64,000 bases of DNA. It comes from Kryptolebias marmoratus (taxonomy: Eukaryota > Chordata > Actinopteri > Cyprinodontiformes > Rivulidae). The notes beneath the pieces were generated by a model. That model was not told where the DNA came from, made no database searches, and was given only the letters and a program-made list of their open reading frames with translations. The DNA lies in NCBI RefSeq assembly GCF_001649575.2, contig NC_051436.1, positions 14,016,347 through 14,080,346 on the forward strand. The letters are read 5' to 3'. This document shows, in pieces, positions 11,571 to 21,361 of the stretch. The first letter of the stretch is position 1, and each line of letters starts with the position of its first letter. The position numbers were made by a program, and so were the translations under genes.

Positions 11571-12863
11571 ATATATCAGCACTCACCCTGCCCAGGACTG
11601 TTCATAGAAGAGCTGGTGTGGGGGACAGTGTGTGTCTTTGTTTCACTGGGAGGGTGTGTTGGAAGTGAATCTGCTCGCCACTGGGGACAGCGCTCATATC
11701 ATCATGTCGGTGGTGAGAACTGTGCATACTGCTTCCAGTGTGAAGGGCCGCTGATGCAGAACCAGACAAAAGCCCTACATGGAAAAGAAATGTGCCGTGA
11801 AAACAAAAACATTTTATAGCAGCTCAAACAAACACTATTTGATTCATCTTTTCCACTGCTGTTCTTTTTAATCAGACAGTATTTTTTTGTTTATGTTTTC
11901 TGCTGCAAAAAGAAATCCACACAAGTTGGACAGATGGATCAGCGTTTGTTTCTACACAGCATGTTTGCTCGAACACTGTGGACTTCGCACAGAGGTCGTC
12001 AAGCGATTCATCTGTTTTAGTCTTTTTGGACAGATGAGGAGTCAAAAAAGAATATATAAAAGAAGCTTTTGATTAAAAGCTGAAAGCTTGATTTATTTTT
12101 TATAAATGGAATTAAAAATACATGGACACACTTTCTGACATTCAGGACTTTCATAAGACAGGTGTGTACATTTAAAACTACTCCTAAATTGATACCCACT
12201 TAATGTTCTAAGCACTTTGCCACACTACTGTTTTTCTGTTTTCTTTTCATAAATTTATTTTGTTTTCTTTTATTTTTTTGCACTTTCACTACTCCTGCAC
12301 ACTTTGACATATAAAACATTCAGCTCATTCAGGATTTTGGTGATGTGACTTCTTGATTTTTCTAACTTTCATACTTTCAAAATATTTAACTTTAATTACG
12401 AGTATTTCCCCATAGAAATACATCGAGATCTTTCTAGTTTCTACAACACTCTCTTTGAAATCTGCTTCAGGGTGCTTATCTTTTTTTTCATGTGCTATTT
12501 TTAGCTAGCATTTGGCTACTTTGATCTTTTAATTAGCCTTTTGTTATTTCGTACTGCCTCTTTTCTACAGACTGTTCATTAGAGGTAAAAATGAAGAGTG
12601 GTTTCCTTAGAAATAATCTAAAAGAAAACATCAGTATTCCCAACCTGATTCAGATGAGAGGGGCATTAATATCCGAAAGGTTGCACCCTGTCAAATGAGG
12701 GCCAGTATCAATATTTTAGACCACCACTGAGCCAATAAAGACTTACTGGACTCATCGTAGTAGCTATTGTTAAAAGACAAGAAAAATAAATAAAATATGA
12801 GCATAGACTGAGTCCCAGTCTCACTGAAATCGTCCCGAAGGCCGTTGTGTTAGAACCTGAAGA
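11568..12863. other. Intergenic, no gene seen
   Basis: Just after the microsatellite the sequence is somewhat less AT-rich (11575-11800). After that it is AT-rich. No exon with supporting splice sites or domain was found. Confidence 0.35.
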
Positions 12864-12946
12864 ACTTCTTCCCTGACTTGAAGGAAGTCCATAAAAGGGA
12901 AGGTTTAAAAAGATTTGAAGGAAAAGGGTGTTTGATTCCAAAAGAG
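12864..12946. repeat. 83-bp direct repeat, left copy, flanking inserted segment
   Basis: Identical over 83 bases to 13916-13998, from 'acttcttccctgacttgaag' to 'gattccaaaagag'. The two copies bracket the 969-bp segment 12947-13915, so this looks like a target duplication made when that segment was inserted. Confidence 0.92.
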
Positions 12947-13915
12947 ATTCCAAGGACCCCAAAGCTCTTCACACTACAATCATTCATCCATTCATCCACT
13001 GATGGTGGTCAGCTACATTGGAGCCACAGCTGCCCTGGGGCGGGCTGACAGAAGTGAGGCTGCCATCACACCGGGGCCACCGAGCCCTCTGACCACCACC
13101 AGTAGGTGAAGGACACAACGACTGAGATGGAGATGGAGCAGGGGCTCAAACCGGCAACCCTCCAGTTACAGGATGAACCCTTACCTCCTGAGCCACATAT
13201 AGCACTTTATTATTTTCTACACACATGTGCTGGGTTGAAAACAACTCAACTGGTAACCCAATGCTGGGTCAAATTTGGACTGAGCCAACCCTGTTGGGTT
13301 ATCAGTTTGATCCAGAATAGCCTACTGGGTGAAGATCTCTACCCAAAAATTGGGTTAAAATGACTAATTTGTTGAATTAGAGCTTTTAAAAAGTTAAGTT
13401 AAAAAGACCAAGCCAAAATCTGGGGTATTTGTTTACAGCTTGGGTTGGTGAGAGCAAGCTGACGCTAATTGCTAACCAGTGTTGAGTTGACACATAACAG
13501 ACGGTTTGGTAAAGAAACAATTTTAACTAATTTTTAGGCACTTTATTACACAATCACAATTTGTTCCAATTCCTTTAGCAGAATCTATGTAAAATATCAA
13601 GGATGACACAGTTTACCACATAAAATAATGTTTTAGCGCCAAAAATATGATTCCTTAATAACAATTAGCTAAAAACTTGTCAATAGATGATCAACTGGAG
13701 GATGATGCATCTGTCACGTCTTCTGCCTTTGCTGGGTATTTCCTGGTTTTTAAAAACATTACTTTCAGATTCTGTTCATTTGCTAAAAATAGTTTTTAGA
13801 CCTGATACTTTTTTTTTTTTTTGTCTTCCACTTTCTTCACTTTTTAAGCACAAACTGAACAATTTGCTGTCATGGTCATATAAAAAAATAAGTAAAGAAA
13901 TCAGCCATAGTTCAT
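12947..13915 (+). repeat. 969-bp inserted segment, near-identical to 17.66-18.63 kb
   Basis: From 'ccaaggaccccaaagc' to 'cagccatagttca' this matches the 17657-18633 copy in the same orientation. It has small indels in the first 230 bases and very high identity thereafter; visible differences are a T-tract length change near 13810 and one A/G change. The first part is the 'TATATAGC...GAGCCAC' repeat and the rest holds 'tgggtt' palindromic motifs. No coding function is supported; the matching 85-codon and longer frames in both copies are repeat translations. Confidence 0.9.
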
Positions 13916-13998
13916 ACTTCTTCCCTGACTTGAAGGAAGTCCATAAAAGGGAAGGTTTAAAAAGATTTGAAGGAAAAGGGTGTTTGATTCCAAAAGAG
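13916..13998. repeat. 83-bp direct repeat, right copy, flanking inserted segment
   Basis: Second copy of the 83-base repeat at 12864-12946. It ends about 100 bases before the chemokine TATA box, so one copy belongs to the original chemokine upstream region. Confidence 0.92.
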
Positions 13999-14099
13999 GA
14001 CGACTTGGGAGGACAAGAACGAGAAGTCTTTCGGGTTTTTGTTTTTTTCAACAGTTCTGAAGAACTAGAATTTGGCTGATGTCCAGCTGACTGCAAGAG

Positions 14100-14106
14100 T
14101 ATAAAA
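14100..14106 (+). promoter_or_regulatory. TATA box of the four-exon CXC chemokine gene
   Basis: TATAAAA about 150 bases before the start codon at 14250. With initiation about 30 bases downstream, a 5' UTR of roughly 120 bases follows. This is typical for inducible chemokine genes. Confidence 0.65.
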
Positions 14107-14249
14107 AGTGAGAGGCTTATGGTGTTCGACAGCAGGACAGCCTGATGAGTGAAGAACACACAGCTACAGGGAAAAGCTTTCAAGAGGAGCAAAACACTGC
14201 AGAAATTTATTCCAATATTACTCGCTAATTTCTGCCATTTGACACGAAG

Positions 14250-15744
14250 ATGAATTCTGTGATCCAGTGCGTCGTCCTCGTGGCCTGCATTGCCTTCTGC
14301 ACCTCAGCAAGTAAGTGTGTCATGCAGCCTGATATAATAATTACTAAACAAGATAAAATATGGTAAATGTTAAGAATGACTCTGCCCCACTCTATTTACA
14401 CTGTTGCTTTTCCCCCAGGTATACTCGACTGTAGGTGTCGGAAAACAGAGCCGGCAGTCAATAAAACTCGTATTGTTAAGGTCACAGAATACAAACCTCG
14501 TCCGTACTGCAACAAACACGAAGTGATGTAAGTATCTGCAAACACTAATGACCAAAAACGAGCACAGGCATCAATGAACTATGATTACAGGACTGTTTTT
14601 CCTTAAAATGGTTTTCTTTCTTTACAGTGTCACTATGAAAAATGGTACACAATGGTGTCTTAATCCACTGTCACCTTTCACCAAAATACTCCTTAAAGAA
14701 AAATCAAGGTAAGTCAAAAATATTTTTTGTAATTTCTTTTCAAGAATCTATTTGTTCAACTGTCAGTTCAAGACACACACACAAAAAAATATATATATTG
14801 TGTTTTTGTAAAAATGCAGTGTGAATGCTGAGTGCTGAATAACTTTGCTGAAAAAAAGTAACAAAGCGCTAACTTAAAGTTAAAGTAACAAAAGGCTAGC
14901 CAGAAGCTAAAAGTAGTTACAAAAAGCTAAAAGTAGCAAAAGGACAGCTAAAAGTAACATGAGAAGACAAAAACAGAGTAGGCACGCTAAAGCAGATTTC
15001 ACAGAACAAGAGTTTTGAAGGAACTGAAGTGATATCAGTGTATTTCAATTGGGAAAATGTTTGTAGATTAAGTTGAATACTTTGAAAAGTATTAAAGTTA
15101 CATAAAGCAAGCGTGATAGCAGCCATCTCCTGGATGAGCTGAATGTTTTAATGTATGAATGATTAAAACAGCACAAACTATCCAGACATACTTAGATTGC
15201 AAAAACATGGTAAAAATTAGAAACAAACAAACAAACAAAAAAGAAAACAGTAGCATTTACACCATAAATAGTAGCTGTAGTAAATGTTGTGCATGGAGGG
15301 GTCAGCAGTTATTGTGATGCTCTGCATCAATTAAAAAAAAGAATACAGAAATATTAAAACAGGTTTGTAGTGGCTAGTTTTCAATCTAATGTTTCTTACA
15401 GCTCAGTATCTCATTTAACAGTTTTAACAACACCTTTGTTCTTATTAAAGCAAAACTAGAACAGGACTGTTTAGGAAAGTCCACGAGACAAATCTGAGGG
15501 CTCAGAGGACTATTAAGAGAATGATAAGCATTTAAAAAACACAGCCACGTTGCTGCGTTATGAGCTCTTGTGAATCTAATAAACAAAATAACCAGAAAGG
15601 TCATTTGATTGATTTCAAATAATCATGCGGTGTTTTCCTCTCAGAAAGATGGCAGCACAGGCTGACAGGAGGAAAATAGCCAGAGCCAAAACAACCACAG
15701 CGGCAACGACGACGTCTCCAGCGACGACGTCAGTTTTGGTGTGA
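14250..15744 (+). CDS. CXC chemokine, ELR-negative, CXCL9/10/11/13-like, four exons
   Basis: Secreted chemokine that should attract leukocytes through a CXCR-type receptor. Coding exons are 14250-14310, 14419-14527, 14628-14708 and 15645-15744, with consensus GT-AG introns in phases 1, 2 and 2, the standard CXC gene layout. The product is 116 residues. A hydrophobic signal peptide occupies about 1-20 (MNSVIQCVVLVACIAFCTSA). The CXC motif is Cys25-Arg-Cys27, with partners Cys51 and Cys67. No ELR precedes the CXC. N-glycosylation sequons are at Asn35 (NKT) and Asn62 (NGT). After the C-terminal helix comes a basic stretch, then an alanine/threonine-rich tail, an extension seen in several fish CXC chemokines. 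The family is certain. The exact orthologue (CXCL11-like or CXCL13-like) is not, because fish naming is unsettled. A second CXC gene lies 5.6 kb downstream. Confidence 0.9.
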
Positions 15745-16288
15745 GCGGCCATGTTTCAGAGCCCACCATGGCATCTGGAAGGGTTCAGTGCTTAAAATGA
15801 TGAAGAAGAAGAAGAAGAAGAAGAAGTTATCTGTCATTTGCCACTGAGCAAGCTGCCTATTTCTATTCAAACAGAGACACTCTTCATCCCTCATATTTCT
15901 GTGTTGGGTTTCCAGCTGCAGAGATCCACTAATACATTTTTACTGTCTAAACATTCTGGGTAGAAATAGAAGCTCTTATTTTAGATTTATTTCATATTTA
16001 TTAGTCACATGTTTTATGTTCACAAGTGTTGTTTGCAGGACTGTCGTATTTAAAATATGAGTTTTCTCGTTTAGCTAAACTGGCACCGTGCGTTGCATGT
16101 GGCATTGTTATGAGGTTACCTGGGCTGGTGTTTAGGCTCTTTTTTATCTTTCTGCAAATCTGAAACAAGTCCAGGGGTTTTGGGAGCAGCTTACACTGGC
16201 AGCTAAAACTAAAATGATAATAATAAATGAAAACATTCAACTTTTTATGCATCTCAAGCTTTGTTAAGAGTGAACCATCAGCAATAAA
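15745..16288 (+). other. Probable 3' UTR of the first chemokine
   Basis: Contains a (GAA)n run at 15801-15827 and reaches an AATAAA signal at 16283-16288. No other signal of similar quality was picked out before it. The extent of the UTR is inferred. Confidence 0.45.
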
Positions 16289-17265
16289 GAACGATTGTTT
16301 TTGTGTGTAGAACAATGCACTTTTGCTCAGCATATTGAAACCATATGTGAAATGTAAGAAGTCAATATTATCTATTCGTGCCCCCTTTTTTTCTATTTAA
16401 CCGTCTTTAAAATAATTCAGTTTAAAATATTTATAATTCACATTACTTGGCATATAATGTTGTTAACATATAAAAGTTCGGCAATCATGCTTGAAAATAT
16501 TACAGAGTATCATCATGAATGCCGTCTTTTTTCTCCATCCTTCCACTTAAAGCATTAATTTTAATGTCAGATACCACCTTCTGGAGGGGACTTTAACTGT
16601 GCGCTGGGGGGGTAAAAGACAAACAAAGGCCTGTGGTATTAGCTGCAGGTGAAAAACACGTACAGCTAAAATCACACTTACTGCCGCAGTTACTACTCTG
16701 CAGCCGTTTTCTGTCTTCTTGTTCGATTGCATCATCACGTTCAAGTATTGCAGCTTCACTGTTGACACCGATAAAGTGCAGGGAAGGGCAATAAATCATA
16801 TTCTGCTCTGCGCATTAGGCCTGCACCAGTGCCAGTGTGTAAAAAGGAAAAAAGGAACTAAACCAAACAGAAACATCCTTTAAAATAGTTCTGTGAAGAA
16901 TTTGAGTTATAGCTTTAGCACTGAACTTCTCAGTGTTTCAATTGACAGTTAATGTGTTTTCTGCTACAAAACATACTTTTTGTTTAGAACAAAACTAAAC
17001 AAAAGAAACTTATAGGTTATGTTGCAAAAAACAACAAATTTCATACCAAATATATTTGATATGAAATGGATATTATATCAACTAGGGAATTTTGAATGTC
17101 TAACAACTAAAATTTACTTTAAAAAACAGTTTTCTTAACAAAGTATACTTCTAGTTGTAGTATACCATCAGAAAGTTATACATGTTTAAATTACTCAGGT
17201 TTTAGTATATAAACACTGGATAAGAAATATTTGAAGGTGCACAGATGTTAGCCCAACCAGTCTTC
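16289..17265. other. Intergenic, no gene seen
   Basis: AT-rich intergenic sequence. The overlapping minus-strand open frames near 16547-16799 have no recognised domain. Confidence 0.35.
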
Positions 17266-17271
17266 TTATGT

Positions 17272-17354
17272 TTTGTTGACTTAGAGAGGGCTTACAGTCG
17301 TGTCCCTCATGGGGTTCTGTGGGGGTTTCTTTGGGAATCTGGGGTTTTAGGACC
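17272..17354 (+). mobile_element. LINE reverse-transcriptase fragment
   Basis: One frame reads FVDLERAYSRVPHGVLWGF, then LWESGVLGP. This is the well-conserved 'F.DLEKAYDRVPR..LW..L...GV' motif of non-LTR reverse transcriptases. Only about 28 codons remain, so it is a dead remnant. Confidence 0.75.
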
Positions 17355-17359
17355 TGCCC

Positions 17360-17570
17360 ACACAAAACTGATGCCCTGTGACTGTGGTGCAGTGGTGGGG
17401 CAGTTGTCTTGGGACTAGAAAGTCACAGGTTGGATTCCCAGCCATGAGCATATGGTTGTGGTGACCTTAAGCAACACACCTAATCCCTAACTGCTCCCTG
17501 GTGCTTAAAGAGCCGCCCACTGCTCCACGTGTGTGTTTTTCACATGTGTGTTGGGTCAAATACTCAGAAC
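17360..17570 (+). repeat. SINE-like dispersed repeat
   Basis: Contains 'ggtgcagtggtggggcagtt', 'ggttggattcccagcc', 'cacctaatccc' and 'gccgcccactgctccacg', an order common in fish interspersed repeats. A related piece occurs at 36.32-36.43 kb, where 'accgcc' and 'gggaatcaaaccc' wording is seen. Class uncertain. Confidence 0.5.
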
Positions 17571-17611
17571 ACATTTATGTCATTGCATGAGTACATACAA
17601 AGATGACAACA

Positions 17612-18633
17612 TGGTAAATGGTAAATGGCTTGCACTTGTATAGCACTTTATCTAATCCAAGGACCCCAAAGCACTTCACACTACAATCATTCACCCATTC
17701 ATGGTGGTAAGCTACATTGTAGCCACAGCTGCCCTGGGGCGGGCTGACAGAAGTGAGGCGGCCATCCCACCGGCGCCACCGAGCCCTCTGACCACCACCA
17801 GTAGGCAAGGCAGGTGAAGCCCAAGGACACAACGACTGAGACAGAACGGGGGCTCAAACCGGCAACCCTCCAGTTACAGGATGAACCCTTACCTCCTGAG
17901 CCACATATAGCACTTTATTATTTTCTACACACATGTGCTGGGTTGAAAACAACTCAACTGGTAACCCAATGCTGGGTCAAATTTGGACTGAGCCAACCCT
18001 GTTGGGTTATCAGTTTGATCCAGAATAGCCTACTGGGTGAAGATCTCTACCCAAAAATTGGGTTAAAATGACTAATTTGTTGAATTAGAGCTTTTAAAAA
18101 GTTAAGTTAAAAAGACCAAGCCAAAATCTGGGGTATTTGTTTACAGCTTGGGTTGGTGAGAGCAAGCTGACGCTAATTGCTAACCAGTGTTGAGTTGACA
18201 CATAACAGACGGTTTGGTAAAGAAACAATTTTAACTAATTTTTAGGCACTTTATTACACAATCACAATTTGTTCCAATTCCTTTAGCAGAATCTATGTAA
18301 AATATCAAGGATGACACAGTTTACCACATAAAATAATGTTTTAGCGCCAAAAATATGATTCCTTAATAACAATTAGCTAAAAACTTGTCAATAGATGATC
18401 AACTGGAGGATGATGCATCTGTCACGTCTTCTGCCTTTGCTGGGTATTTCCTGGTTTTTAAAAACATTACTTTCAGATTCTGTTCATTTGCTAAAGATAG
18501 TTTTTAGACCTGATACTTATTTTTTTTATTACTTTTTTTGTCTTCCACTTTCTTCACTTTTTAAGCACAAACTGAACAATTTGCTGTCATGGTCATATAA
18601 AAAATAAGTAAAGAAATCAGCCATAGTTCAAAG
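17612..18633 (+). repeat. Partner copy of the 12.95-13.92 kb segment
   Basis: It begins with a fuller repeat head ('ggtaaatggcttgcacttgt', 'atagcactttatc') that is missing from the 12.95 kb copy. It then matches that copy to 'cagccatagttca' at about 18632. Because it retains the repeat head, it is the likelier source. No 83-bp repeat flanks it. Confidence 0.85.
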
Positions 18634-20640
18634 AAAAACTTTGAAAAACCTTCAGAAAAACTAGAGAACTGTTGCTAAAGACCACTTTTAGAGATTATGA
18701 AAACTTCTTGATCCTTTAATGCAAAATATCAAAAAAATTTGTGGTAGCAGAACTTTGTGGTAGTTTAAAACTTTTGCACTCCACTGTACTGTTCTGTTGT
18801 TTATTATCGATGACCTTAACAAACTAGTATAGTAAACGTAGTGCTTACTGCAACCGTTACAATATGATTTATTAGAGTCAAAATCCCCTCAAGTTTGTTT
18901 TTCACGAGATCAGAATTTTCGCCAAGTCACTTTATAATAAATCATTTAATTCCTGGCAGTCATGCGGTATGAAGGATTATTACCCACTTTAATTCCTCCT
19001 TTCTGACCTGAATATCCACTAATGACACGTGCCTGTAAGCACGAGGGACTATTATTGCTTCAGTGAGACAACAAAGATCAGCTTTAACCACTGAATGAGG
19101 AAGTGGTTTCTCCACGTCTGCTCTTTTATGATCTGCCTGTTAGAAGCTTCAACACCTTGTGATACTTGACATTTCAGGTACATTTCTGTGTGGTTTATCA
19201 GTCAAGTCCAAACACAAAAAAGGCTTAAAAACTAAAACAACTACACTTCTATTTTGTTGTTGAAGACATTTCGATTTTCATCTGAGGACCCACTCTTTTC
19301 TTTTGGATTTACTGTCCTGGATGAATGAGAATCTACACCAGCATATGTTATCAGTCAAGTAATTTGGAAATAAATAACATTTGCAAATTTTTTTTTTTTT
19401 ACAGAAATTGTTGGTTTTAGGCCTAACTAAATAACCAGACCAGAAAAAAAAGACTTAATTTGGTTTACACTGACTGCAGCACTGCAGCAGACTTTTCATC
19501 TTAATTCAACAGAGTACAGATTATGGTTAGTAGGTCTACTATTAAATAAAACTGAAATAAACCAGATAGCAAACATTATTAATAGAGCAAACATTGAATG
19601 TAAGCTTATAGGATTAGTTCAAAAGCAGTCAGTATTTTACCTGAAATCTGAACAGTCTCCTGAAGGGGAGCTGTTAGCATTTTAATTTACATTGTCAAAG
19701 AAAAATGATAAATAAAATTTTAATGTTTCCCCCTAAATCTAAATTTTAAAAAAAAGGATTAATATTATTATGTTACATAGCAATTTGTTTTCTTTTTAAG
19801 ACACAAGTATCCCAGCATCACAACTGATGTTGTGTTTCATTTGTACATGGATGTCAGAATTTCCAAGTTCCAAGTTGGAAAACGACAACTGAACATCCTC
19901 TCCCTGCCACTCCGACTCGGAAGGTCAGAGACTCCTGACCAACCCTGGCTTCAAAATACAATATGGTGTTAGCTGCAGTAATGAATGTTTTATTTTCACT
20001 TCTGTCAGTTTTCATCCTTTTAAATAAGTCGCACAAACAGTAGCCTAAGATTTTATCTTGGAAACATGATGCTACAGTGTCTGAATGCAGAGAAATACTT
20101 TGTATTGGTAATAATAGTTAACCTAGTCAAAGCAAATCTCAGGTTTCCTGAGATTCAGCTGGAAAAAGGGAATATCATTTCCAGATCTGAGGTTCCCGAG
20201 TGAAATGGAACGTAGTGTAAAGAAATCTCTTGGTAGTATCAAATTTCCTTAAAAGCATTGAAACCAGCTGCTGGTGTCAAAGTGAGGACAAAGAGATGGA
20301 AGAGCTTAAACCTCTTTTCACGCTCAGTTTATGCTGACTAAAAGGAGTTTATCACAAGTCAAAAAATGCATTCTTTCCATTCAAACTGTGTAGTTACATG
20401 TTCACTGATAGTGATTGGACAGGATTACCAAGATACAAACCGACTGACGAGAAAATAAAACATCTATTCCTGCAGCCATCGCAACTTCTCAGGTGCAAGT
20501 CAGCCATATTGAATTTTGATGTGCTGGTTGGTGAGAAACCTTCATGTGTCCAAGTCCGACATTTCGGGGCGCTCCAGGGTATTATTTTCTAACTTGGATC
20601 TCAGAAATGTCAACTTCTGAGAGCAAATTGAATGCACTAA
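18634..20640. other. Intergenic with a degraded repeat, no gene seen
   Basis: AT-rich sequence. Around 19858-19990 it has 'ttccaagttccaagttgg' and 'tggtgttagctgcagtaatg', echoed at 25.19-25.29 kb, so this is probably another dispersed repeat. No exon is recognised. Confidence 0.4.
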
Positions 20641-20649
20641 TACAGCATT

Positions 20650-20880
20650 TATTGTGTTTGTTAAATTTCATTAGCTGTGGTGGCCATCTTGAATTGGGTG
20701 GACTCCAAAAGGCAAACACTTGTAGATGTACATCCAGTGATCACTTTCTGAGAGTTTTATTTAAATCCATCCAGTGGTTCATGAGGTATTTTGTGAACAA
20801 TATCTGACAGACCAACACACACACACAAGACATTACATGATTGCCCACCTTTCATGGTGGCGGGCGATGAAACAGACTTT
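20650..20880 (+). repeat. Dispersed repeat family R1, copy 2
   Basis: Shares 'catccagtgatcac', 'ggttcatgaggtattttgtg' and 'catgattgcccacctttca' with 3.96-4.24 kb. A short CA run is present near 20815-20825. No coding content. Confidence 0.6.
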
Positions 20881-21271
20881 TCAGCTTACTGACTGTATTG
20901 TGTTGTATGTAGAGAGTCAGAAAACCCCCCTTGGGGAAAACTACATCAAACACATTGTTTACAAATTGAATCAGATGATCAGATGCTATCATTTTCCATA
21001 AACAGAGCTGCAGATCTACAAGAAGCAGACAAAAAACCTCATTGCTTGATCTCAGCTGTGTTACATCTATCTGAGTGATTTCTGTGGCTGTTGACCACAG
21101 GCACATTGTGTCTTAACCTCAGTGAGGCCTCCAGTCGTTCCCTGAACCCACCATCCCATGACTACCTTCTGCTGCACATGTGAACACACCAAAGTGAAAC
21201 CACACACAAACACTGTATGTTTTCTTCCCCCCACAAACATCTCATTTCAATATGAGCACATGATTGCTGCA

Positions 21272-21279
21272 TATATAAA
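21272..21279 (+). promoter_or_regulatory. TATA box of the three-exon CXC chemokine gene
   Basis: TATATAAA about 90 bases before the ATG at 21362. This predicts initiation near 21300 and a short 5' UTR. Confidence 0.65.
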
Positions 21280-21361
21280 TACGCCACTGCAGGGATACGC
21301 TCTCAGTTGCAACTGCTTGTCTGATCTTTTCTGTTCAAGAACCAGCAGCTGAAGGAACAAG

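Noticed and set aside
11505..11819. 104-codon frame beginning with repeated Tyr-Ile
   Set aside because: It runs over an (AT)n microsatellite and has no conserved domain.
13106..13363. 85-codon frame seen also at 17814-18071
   Set aside because: It looks conserved only because both copies of a recently duplicated repeat carry it; the composition is repeat sequence.
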